Shown in pieces: positions 1-6,303 of a stretch of 20,591 bases of DNA (the first letter of the stretch is position 1; the number at the start of each line of letters is the position of its first letter). Source of the DNA: CAZDHT01 sp964505325 (lineage in GTDB: Bacteria > Planctomycetota > PUPC01); NCBI GenBank assembly GCA_964505325.1, contig CAZDHT010000070.1, forward strand, positions 1 through 20,591. The letters are read 5' to 3'. The notes beneath the pieces are model-generated. The model worked only from the letters and a program-made list of their open reading frames with translations. It made no database searches and had not been told where the DNA came from. The translations under genes and the position numbers were made by a program.

Positions 1-10
1 CGCCCTGCGC

Positions 11-2065
11 TCAGGGACGAGCGGGCGCCGGCGCGATCCGGGCCCGGGAGCGGTTCGCGATGAACACGTGGCTGAGTCGCTTCGGATCGAGCCGATAACG
101 GACGACCGCGTCGTAGCAGACGGGGTTGTCCCGGTCGAGCGTGAGCTCCTGGATCTCGCCAATCACCATAAGCAGCGGGAGCCGGGGATCATCCGGGGTC
201 GAGGTGACGAGGTCGCCGACGCGGACGCGGCCCGCATCGACGAGGCTGGCCGCCACGTCGCGGATGACCTCGACGTGCGCGTCCCACGGCCGCATACCCT
301 TGCGCGTCAGGAACGGCGAATAGCCCCACGGTTTCATCGGCCGCGCGCCGGCGCTGTTGGCGTACTGATGATAGCCCACCAGGTCGACCTCCGGCGGCAT
401 CATCTTTCGCATCACGGCTCGATAGGCGCTGTTGTCGGGTGCGAAGTGGACGGAGACCGATTCCGGCGCGGACAGGACGAGGTGATTGGGATCCACCGCC
501 TTGAGGATGCTGGCGCACGCGGCCTGCGCGCTGCGCACCTGCTCCCGGGCGTCCATACCGGCCGTGTCTTCGAACCGCTGCTTCCACCGAGGCACGTACG
601 GGTTCGGCGTCTCGTTGTTCGGATTGTAGCGGTAATAGCGTGCGGTCTTCGGCATGGCGTTCTGCCACTCGTTGCCGATCTCCCAGCACAGGATTGTCCC
701 GTCCTGCCGGTACCGCTTCGCCAGCGATTCGAGATACCGTTTCAGGAACTTGTGCTCGCGCGACGAACGGTCGAGGTACGTCCTGCGGATCGCCGCAAAG
801 TCGGGTTTCCCGTAGCTGCTCGTGCCGAGATGGTCGGCGATGTTGCTCGGGCTCCAGATCAGCACAGGGACGAGGCGGACGCCCGCCTTCTTCGCCGCGG
901 CCAACATCCGATCGAACGCCGCGAAGTACGCGGCCGGGTCCTTCTCGAACAGCCGAAACATCGTGTAGTGTTTGTCCCGCTTGTTGAAGTGCGGGACGTG
1001 TTCGGCGCAACTTACGCGCAGGACGGTGAACCCTTCGCGGGCAAGGCTCTCCAGAACGAACTCGCCAAATGTCGGATTCGCGTCCAGCCCGGCGAAGTGA
1101 TAGAGCAGCTTGATCTGGTTCATCCCGACGGCGCGGAATTCCCGCTCGCCCAGCAGCAGCTTTGTGCCGCGCCGGCCGAGGAACGGGCCCGTCGCCGTGC
1201 GAGTGGGTTCTGTCTTCCCGGGGAAATCGGGAACGTTCGGCGCCGACATCGCTATCTCCTCAACGAAGACCGCCCGGTCCACCGGCCCCGTCTTTCCCAC
1301 CACACCGGCCACCCGCAGAGCGATGGCCCGCACGTTCTGCGCCTTGTCGAGCGGCACTTCGAGCTCGGCGTCGCCGAAGGAAACCGAGAACTTGTCCGCC
1401 GCGCACCGCGCCAGCACCACGACCGCGCCCTTCCATTGCGGCAACGGCCGCTCGGAAAGCACCGTGTACCTGGGGAGCCCGTAGATGCCGTACTTCAGGT
1501 CCTTCGTTCCCCTCAGCCCGGCGCACAACAGCTTCACGCCGCCGGCGGTCTGTATCTCGGCCACCACACCCAGGAACTTCGCCCGGCCGTCGGCCGGAGA
1601 ACTCGCCGCGAGGAACCCGCTCACATCGGCGAGTTTCGCCTCGAACGTCAGGGGCAACGCATACGGGCCGAAGCCCGGCTGGGGTGTCTTGACAAACAGC
1701 CCGCCGCTCACCAGCGGCCGGGGCCACGGGCCGCCGAGACCGGTGCCCAGGTCGCAGGCGCCCAGGCCCTTGCCCCTGCCGATGCGCGAGACGATGACTT
1801 GGCCCTGGCGGCAGGTGAACATCCATCCCCACGTGCCCAGGCCGACACGTCCATCCCGCTGGCGGTGTCGTCGTTCCACGTTCTCATCCCACCCGCCGCG
1901 AGAGAACCCCCCGCAGCCTCCGAGGCCGAAGTCCGCCCGATGCGTCTCCGCGTGGCACGTCCCGCCGACGCATGTGAGCGCGATCAGAACCGCCACGACC
2001 GATAGGATAGACCGCAAATCAAGTCCGCCCATATCCGTTCTTCTCCGTTCTTGCGACCGTCTCAT
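11..2065 (-). CDS. Secreted GH5-like glycoside hydrolase (cellulase/mannanase superfamily)
   Basis: A likely exported glycosidase of 684 aa. Residues 12-39 form a signal peptide: a short n-region, a hydrophobic stretch SILSVVAVLIALT, and a possible cleavage after CHA. Residues about 41-290 look beta-rich and are not recognised. Residues 300-684 look like a (beta/alpha)8 retaining glycosidase of the GH5 type: GTILCWEIGNEW holds the acid/base candidate N465-E466, VGYHQY (564-568) fits strand 6, and MVIGEIQE (E637) is the nucleophile candidate. Only 47 residues follow E637, which is short for strand and helix 8. The first ATG overlaps the upstream stop as ATGA, implying translational coupling. 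A second ATG at 2032, with GGAG 10 nt upstream, gives a cleaner signal peptide and may be the true start. The fold is fairly sure; the substrate is unknown. Confidence 0.8.
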   Translation of the reverse strand: MRRSQERRRTDMGGLDLRSILSVVAVLIALTCVGGTCHAETHRADFGLGGCGGFSRGGWDENVERRHRQRDGRVGLGTWGWMFTCRQGQVIVSRIGRGKGLGACDLGTGLGGPWPRPLVSGGLFVKTPQPGFGPYALPLTFEAKLADVSGFLAASSPADGRAKFLGVVAEIQTAGGVKLLCAGLRGTKDLKYGIYGLPRYTVLSERPLPQWKGAVVVLARCAADKFSVSFGDAELEVPLDKAQNVRAIALRVAGVVGKTGPVDRAVFVEEIAMSAPNVPDFPGKTEPTRTATGPFLGRRGTKLLLGEREFRAVGMNQIKLLYHFAGLDANPTFGEFVLESLAREGFTVLRVSCAEHVPHFNKRDKHYTMFRLFEKDPAAYFAAFDRMLAAAKKAGVRLVPVLIWSPSNIADHLGTSSYGKPDFAAIRRTYLDRSSREHKFLKRYLESLAKRYRQDGTILCWEIGNEWQNAMPKTARYYRYNPNNETPNPYVPRWKQRFEDTAGMDAREQVRSAQAACASILKAVDPNHLVLSAPESVSVHFAPDNSAYRAVMRKMMPPEVDLVGYHQYANSAGARPMKPWGYSPFLTRKGMRPWDAHVEVIRDVAASLVDAGRVRVGDLVTSTPDDPRLPLLMVIGEIQELTLDRDNPVCYDAVVRYRLDPKRLSHVFIANRSRARIAPAPARP

Positions 2066-2922
2066 GGCTCGTCCTCGACTCCCAACGCCTCCAGCGTGTG
2101 CCGCACGTTCTGCGAGACCTGATCGCTATACTTGGGGAACATCCCGACCACCACGGCGTCCCGGTCCTTGATGTGGTCGAACGCGAACCGGAACGCGTCG
2201 CGCACGTCCTGCTGTGTGGCGCACTTTCGGTTTGCCGCCAGGATCTTGAACGCGAGGCAGGTCTTCTCGGTCCCCCGGATCACGTCGCACATCGCGCCCC
2301 GGTCCTCGTCACGGAATTCCTTCGGCTCGTATTCGGAGTCCCCCGAACCCAGGTTGCTCTCCCTGGGCGCGCGGTTGAGGTTATAGAAGGAGGTCATGTA
2401 GAAATCCACGTCCCAGTCGTGCTCCTCGGCATAGCAGACCACCTCGGGGATGTGCGTGCCCACGCCGACCTGAACGCCGCAATCCCGCATGCACTTGAGG
2501 TAGTCAACCGTCCGATCGATATTCCCCTCGTGCCAGAATTGGTCGGTCTGGGTGCCGTGGTGGTAGATGCCGATCGCGCCGGCGGCGGCGATGACGCGGA
2601 TGTTCTGGAACACGTCGTGCATCTCCGAAGCGGTCTGGGCGATCCACTGCATCGTCCCGCCCTCGCGCCGGTACAGCTCAAGCCAGTGCATGATCCGGTG
2701 ATAGTCGCCACGGGCCTGGACCGTGTTGATGCCCGCCCGGTCGCACTGGTGGAGGACCTCGACCACTCTCTCCGGGGTGTAGTACTCGAGCATCTCGCGG
2801 GTCAGCTCGTCGGAGTAGTGCGAGTTTCCGCAGAGCGGATTGCCGCCGACGATCAGGCGCGTGACCTGATGCGGGCCGAACGGCACGGTCGGTAGTGTGG
2901 CCAATTCCGATCTCCGGTTCAC
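2062..2922 (-). CDS. Conserved TIM-barrel-like protein of unknown function (aldo/keto reductase-like)
   Basis: About 286 aa, with no signal peptide, so probably cytoplasmic. The N-terminus VTRLIVGGNPLCG followed by DRAGINTVQARGDYHRIM resembles uncharacterised TIM-barrel proteins, sometimes annotated as aldo/keto reductase-like, found beside sugar-degradation genes. I cannot point to a complete Asp-Tyr-Lys-His reductase tetrad, so no reaction is assigned. Other conserved-looking blocks are TMQWIAQTASE, GAIGIYHHGTQTD and GVGTHIPEVV. The start is uncertain. The open frame extends to a TTG at 3012 with no ribosome site. GTG 2922 (AGAAGG 8 nt upstream) is chosen, and TTG 2904 (GGAG 7 nt upstream) is equally possible. 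ATG 2952 overlaps the proposed -10 box and is unlikely. Its TGA overlaps the next gene's ATG, so the two are probably co-translated. Confidence 0.75.
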   Translation of the reverse strand: MNRRSELATLPTVPFGPHQVTRLIVGGNPLCGNSHYSDELTREMLEYYTPERVVEVLHQCDRAGINTVQARGDYHRIMHWLELYRREGGTMQWIAQTASEMHDVFQNIRVIAAAGAIGIYHHGTQTDQFWHEGNIDRTVDYLKCMRDCGVQVGVGTHIPEVVCYAEEHDWDVDFYMTSFYNLNRAPRESNLGSGDSEYEPKEFRDEDRGAMCDVIRGTEKTCLAFKILAANRKCATQQDVRDAFRFAFDHIKDRDAVVVGMFPKYSDQVSQNVRHTLEALGVEDEP

Positions 2923-2950
2923 ACGCAGGGCCTTCTGACGGCCACAGGCC

Positions 2951-2980
2951 ATTCTATCGGGAAGTCCAGGAACCTGGAAA
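2951..2980 (-). promoter_or_regulatory. Putative sigma-70 promoter for the TIM-barrel/GH5-like operon
   Basis: On the minus strand, TTTCCA (2975-2980) is followed after 18 bp by TAGAAT (2951-2956), matching 4/6 and 5/6 of the consensus. Transcription would start near 2944, leaving a leader of about 20-40 nt to the GTG or TTG start. A perfect inverted repeat TCCAGG-AA-CCTGGA (2965-2978) covers the spacer and -35 box and could be an operator. This is pattern matching only. Confidence 0.4.
2965..2978. repeat. 14-bp palindrome inside a promoter (possible operator)
   Basis: TCCAGG and CCTGGA are perfect inverted arms around AA. The element overlaps the -35 box and spacer of the proposed promoter of the TIM-barrel/GH5-like unit, a usual position for a repressor site. 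A palindrome this short can occur by chance. Confidence 0.35.
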
Positions 2981-3048
2981 CGAAAACCTCTCTCTGTGGT
3001 CACTTCAGCCAAGTGAAAAGACGGCGTGGCAAAAGGTGTCAGGCCGGC

Positions 3049-3077
3049 TTGCGCACGGGCGATTCATGGTCTATAAT
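3049..3077 (+). promoter_or_regulatory. Near-consensus sigma-70 promoter reading into the intergenic structured region
   Basis: TTGCGC (3049-3054), a 17-bp spacer, and a perfect TATAAT (3072-3077) on the plus strand. The predicted start, 6-7 nt downstream at about 3084, is the first base of a long inverted repeat. No plausible coding gene lies downstream on this strand. The minus strand also reads TATAAT (3076-3081), but without a recognisable -35 box. Confidence 0.55.
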
Positions 3078-3083
3078 TATACT

Positions 3084-3242
3084 GGTGCGGCGGCCGCCGC
3101 CCGAAAGTCGGCGGGCCACGGTGTACCTTCCGGATCCCGCATCTCCGGGCCCGCCGGCTCACGCGGGAGCGGCCCCACCCCCGAAAGCTCGGTGCCACTC
3201 CCCCGCCGACTTTCCCGGGGCCCTTGGCGTTCCCGCCGCACC
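3084..3242 (+). ncRNA. Candidate structured non-coding RNA, rod-like, about 160 nt
   Basis: Nested perfect complementarity is visible. GGTGCGGCGG (3084-3093) pairs with CCGCCGCACC (3233-3242). Residues 3103-3115 pair with 3202-3214 over 13 bp. TCCCGC (3135-3140) pairs with GCGGGA (3163-3168). CCG-AAAGCT-CGG (3181-3192) is a small side hairpin. The result is a closing stem, a large internal loop with a small hairpin in its 3' strand, and an apical stem. This recalls the general layout of 6S RNA, but no conserved 6S sequence is recognised. A near-consensus promoter ends 6 nt before the first paired base. There is no T-tract after 3242, and the RNA would run toward the 3' end of the phosphorylase gene. 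The structure may instead be the 3' UTR fold of that minus-strand gene. Confidence 0.4.
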
Positions 3243-3248
3243 GCCCCC

Positions 3249-5618
3249 TCAACAAAGGGACACGTCGACATCGATCACCTGGCCGGGGCGCGACGGTAGC
3301 GGGGCGATGTTGCCGGCGATGTCCGCGCCGTCGACGCGGAGCCGCTTCACCCCGCGACAGACGTGGTCGGGATTCCGCACGTCGATCCGATAGACCGCGC
3401 CGCGGAACCGCCGCGTCACGGTGAAGCCGTCCCAACTCGACGGGATGCACGGGTCGATCCGCAGTCCGCGAAACTCGGGCCGGACGCCCAGGATGTAGTG
3501 CGTCGGGGCCAGCCAGTTCCACGTGGCGCTGCCGGTGACCCACGGGTTCCGCCCGCGGCCCGGCTGGATGAACGGCTCGGCCTGGACCTGGGCGCCGATG
3601 ACGTAGGGCTCGATCTCGCGGACCTCGGCTTCGTCGTTCCGCATGATCGGCTGGAAGTCCATATAGGTCTTGAACGCGAGGTCGCCTCGGCCAAGCTCGG
3701 CCTCGGCACACGCGCACCACGCGTTTACGTGGCTGTAGACGGAGCCGTTCTCCTTGAAGCCCATGTTGAGGATGCCCAGGCTGCCGACCTCGGGTTCGAA
3801 CCCGGGACAGGGCGGGGTGACGATGCGCAGTCCGAACCGCGTGCCGAGCATCTTGCGGGCGCTGTCCATCGCCCGGCGGGCGCGTTCGAGCGGAAGCGCC
3901 CCGCACAGCCCGGCCCAGGCCTGCGGCTCGAGGAAGATCTTCCCCCACTTCGCCCTTTTCGTGCCGAGGACGCGGCCGCTGTGGGTCAGGAACATCCGGC
4001 GGTACCACGCGCCGTCCCAGGCGTGCTTCTCGATCGCCCGGGCCATCCGCGCCTGGCGGCCGGCCCACAGCCGCGCGTCTTTCGGGCGCTTCACTTCGAG
4101 GAAGATGTCCTTCAGCGCCGTGCAGCCGGCGCAGAAGAGCATCGCGTTGAAAACGCTCTCGGCGCCGCGCGGCGTGGGGTTGATGCAGTCGTTCCAGTCG
4201 GCGTGGCCGGTGGGGGCCAGGCCGTGCGGGCCGCGATGGTCCCACAGCACGTTCATCGCGATGACGAGCTTGTCGAGCAACGTCCGCTCGCCGCCCTGCA
4301 CGAACGGGAATTTCTCTTTGAGCAGGCCGAGGTCGCCGGTCTCTTTGAGGTAGGCGCAGACGAAGATGGGATACCACGCCTGGCCGTCGAGGAACCCGCT
4401 CTCGCCGCCCCAGTCCGGCGGGGCGAAGTTCTTGGTCAGCGTGCCGTCGCGGTGCTGGACGTGCGAGAGCGTGCGGACGGTCTGCTCGGCGAGCGGCGTG
4501 TCCAGCGCGGCGCCGGACAACACCGCCTGGCCGTTGTCGCGGAAGCCCATCGTGTTCGCACTGCCCCAACTGACCGGCGAGATGCTCCGCGCGGGGGAGG
4601 TGAAGATGACCGCCTGGTACGGGGCCCAGGTGTTGACGACGCGATTGAAACGCTCGTCGGGCGTGTCGGCCTGGAACGTGCTCAGGCGCCGCTCCCACAC
4701 ATCGCGAAGCTTGGCGAACTGCGCGTCGACGACCTCGGACTTGCGGTACTTGCGGATGCGGGCCCGGAGCGGTCGGCGCGACATCGCCGCGCCAAGCTGG
4801 TAAATGATCGTCTTCGACTCCCCCGGCCGCAGGTCCCAGTCGTGCGCCAGGCTGCCGAGCGGATATAGGCCGTTGGCGCACAGGTTCGTCGGCTCGCCGC
4901 GCTCGACGACGACCGGCCGCGACTCGTCGCGGCAGACGCCGAGGAAATGGTCGCGGCTCCCGTCGTAGCCGACCGGCTCGGCGTCGGACGTGAAGTATCC
5001 CACGGGGAAGACCCACGTCGCCGTGCCGACGGTGCTGCCGATGTCGTTCGGCGTTTCGTGCCAGAACACGCCGCCGTCGTAGCTGTATCGGGAACAGGTC
5101 GCGGCGTTGTCGATGTTGATCAGGTCGCGCATCACGCCCCACACCGCCCATTCGGCGTAGGAGAAGGTGCGGAGCCGGCGCCGGCGTTTGCTGCGGTTGG
5201 TCAGCGTCAGCCGCCAGATTTCGAGCGCGTCGTCGGGCGGCACGAAGTAGAGCATCTCGGCCTCGATGCCGCTGTAGCGGGTGGTGATGCGGTTGTAGCC
5301 CATGCCGACGCGGCACTCGAACCGCGTGCGCGAGAGCGGCATCTGCACCGGCGCCCACGTCGCCGACCAGTACTTCCCGGTCGCCTGATCGCGGATGTAC
5401 ACGTACCGGCCCGGCCGGTCGTACGGGGTGAGGTGGAACTTGTAGCGAAGCAGCCGGAGCCGAAGCGGGTCTTTCCAGAACGACGCGCCGCCGCCGGTGT
5501 GGGTGACCAAGCCAGCGTACTCGTCGTTCCACATGTAATTGTGCCACGGCTGCGGCAGCGCCGGATGGGTGATCACGTACTCGCGGTGGTCGTCGTCGAA
5601 ATAACCGTAACGGGCCAT
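3249..5618 (-). CDS. GH94-family glycoside phosphorylase (cellobiose/chitobiose phosphorylase-like)
   Basis: 789 aa, about the full length of GH94 enzymes, which reversibly phosphorolyse beta-linked glucosides or N-acetylglucosaminides to alpha-sugar-1-phosphate, usually in the cytoplasm. There is no signal peptide. The order fits the family: an N-terminal beta-sandwich (1-290), a linker helix region, then an (alpha/alpha)6 barrel. HADWNDC (472-478) carries the general-acid region, KENGSVYSHVNAW (622-634) holds the phosphate-contacting His630, and WVTGSATW (693-700) supplies the Thr-Gly phosphate loop. The ADWNDC form, rather than the DWNDG of classical cellobiose phosphorylases, leaves the substrate open. 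ATG 5618 is chosen because GGAG lies 6 nt upstream; the open frame begins at a TTG five codons earlier. The gene has its own promoter candidate and is likely monocistronic. Confidence 0.92.
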   Translation of the reverse strand: MARYGYFDDDHREYVITHPALPQPWHNYMWNDEYAGLVTHTGGGASFWKDPLRLRLLRYKFHLTPYDRPGRYVYIRDQATGKYWSATWAPVQMPLSRTRFECRVGMGYNRITTRYSGIEAEMLYFVPPDDALEIWRLTLTNRSKRRRRLRTFSYAEWAVWGVMRDLINIDNAATCSRYSYDGGVFWHETPNDIGSTVGTATWVFPVGYFTSDAEPVGYDGSRDHFLGVCRDESRPVVVERGEPTNLCANGLYPLGSLAHDWDLRPGESKTIIYQLGAAMSRRPLRARIRKYRKSEVVDAQFAKLRDVWERRLSTFQADTPDERFNRVVNTWAPYQAVIFTSPARSISPVSWGSANTMGFRDNGQAVLSGAALDTPLAEQTVRTLSHVQHRDGTLTKNFAPPDWGGESGFLDGQAWYPIFVCAYLKETGDLGLLKEKFPFVQGGERTLLDKLVIAMNVLWDHRGPHGLAPTGHADWNDCINPTPRGAESVFNAMLFCAGCTALKDIFLEVKRPKDARLWAGRQARMARAIEKHAWDGAWYRRMFLTHSGRVLGTKRAKWGKIFLEPQAWAGLCGALPLERARRAMDSARKMLGTRFGLRIVTPPCPGFEPEVGSLGILNMGFKENGSVYSHVNAWCACAEAELGRGDLAFKTYMDFQPIMRNDEAEVREIEPYVIGAQVQAEPFIQPGRGRNPWVTGSATWNWLAPTHYILGVRPEFRGLRIDPCIPSSWDGFTVTRRFRGAVYRIDVRNPDHVCRGVKRLRVDGADIAGNIAPLPSRPGQVIDVDVSLC

Positions 5619-5695
5619 TTCATTCTCCGCCAAGTCTGCACACCGTCATGTCGTCGGGAACACCCGGGCGCGCCAGTACGGCTCCCGGCGCCGTC

Positions 5696-5724
5696 AGTCT
5701 ACGCGGGTGAGCCCCTCAACGCAA
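5696..5724 (-). promoter_or_regulatory. Putative sigma-70 promoter for the GH94 gene
   Basis: On the minus strand, TTGCGT (5719-5724), a 17-bp spacer, then TAGACT (5696-5701). Initiation near 5689 would give a leader of about 70 nt to ATG 5618. Between this promoter and the response regulator stop I see only the stem-loop at 5847-5866. Confidence 0.4.
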
Positions 5725-5846
5725 CAGCAGGCGAGTGCTCCCCGACCGGTCGAGCCGGCGCCCGACAGTGCGCCTCCCCAGGCTTTCCGTAGGCCGCAAT
5801 ATCGCGCTTGTGAGGGAACCACGGGCATGCGAGAACTGGGCCGTCG

Positions 5847-5866
5847 GCGCCCGGTCTCCCGGGCGC
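5847..5866 (-). terminator. Strong GC stem-loop after the response regulator gene
   Basis: A perfect 8-bp stem, GCGCCCGG/CCGGGCGC, which on the minus strand closes a GAGA tetraloop (a GNRA loop). It starts 33 nt after the response regulator stop codon. No T-tract follows, so it could be an atypical terminator or a 3'-end-protecting hairpin of the signalling operon mRNA. Confidence 0.5.
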
Positions 5867-5898
5867 ATCCGCTTCGTGCCCTTGCGACAACCCGGGCC

Positions 5899-6303
5899 TC
5901 AGCTTTGGCCGCTGAGCAGTTTGCCGACCGTTTCGCTGAGCTTTTCGGGGTCGACGGGCTTTTCGATGTAGGCTTCCGGCTCGCTGCCGAGAAACTCGCC
6001 CATGTCCTCGGCGTCGAACCTGAGCCCGGTGCGGTCGCCGATGCCGGTGAGCATAATGACCGGCATGGACTTGGTGGCATCGTCAGCGCGCAGTTCGCTG
6101 AAGAGGCGAAAGCCGTCTTTCTTCGGCATCTGCACGTCCAGGATGGCGAGGTCCGGGCTTTCCGCCTTGGCCTTGGCCAGGCCCTCTTCGCCATCGGCGG
6201 CAGTAATGAACTGGTACCCGCTCTCCTCCAGGACCCCTTGCACGAACTCTCTCACGTCCGGCTCGTCGTCAACGATCAGGATCTTCTTCCCTTCGGCCGT
6301 CAT
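5899..6303 (-). CDS. Single-domain response regulator (CheY-like receiver)
   Basis: 134 aa, receiver domain only, with no output domain. The full active site is visible: acidic D12-D13-E14, phosphoacceptor D56 (LAILDVQMPKKDG), T86 (IMLTG) and K115 (IEKPVD). T86 and K115 are about 7 residues further apart than in CheY, because of the insert GLRFDAEDMGEFLGSEPEA. It probably receives phosphate from the histidine kinase encoded immediately upstream. The start at ATG 6303 has GGAG 6 nt upstream (GGAGAGTGCGATG) and lies 35 nt inside the kinase gene, in a different frame, suggesting coupled translation. The target is unknown; it may act by protein contact or within a longer phosphorelay. Confidence 0.92.
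   Translation of the reverse strand: MTAEGKKILIVDDEPDVREFVQGVLEESGYQFITAADGEEGLAKAKAESPDLAILDVQMPKKDGFRLFSELRADDATKSMPVIMLTGIGDRTGLRFDAEDMGEFLGSEPEAYIEKPVDPEKLSETVGKLLSGQS

Noticed and set aside
68..2005. 645-codon plus-strand open frame opposite the GH5-like gene
   Set aside because: Shadow of the coding strand; the composition is Arg/His/Val-rich without motifs.
2953..3012. N-terminal extension of the TIM-barrel protein to TTG 3012
   Set aside because: It has no ribosome site, the extra residues precede the conserved domain, and a promoter-like sequence lies within it.
3084..3242. RNase P RNA, SRP RNA or tmRNA in the structured intergenic region
   Set aside because: None of the conserved core sequences of these RNAs is visible, despite a GAAAGTC string that loosely recalls RNase P.
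3249..3299. Extension of plus-strand frames (such as 3013-3393) as a small protein driven by the 3049-3077 promoter
   Set aside because: No start with a ribosome site follows the predicted transcription start, and the product is low-complexity Pro/Arg/Ser.
3064..5547. 827-codon open frame on the minus strand overlapping the GH94 gene
   Set aside because: Arg/Pro/Ala-rich shadow frame caused by high GC; the GH94 frame has clear family motifs and a good ribosome site.
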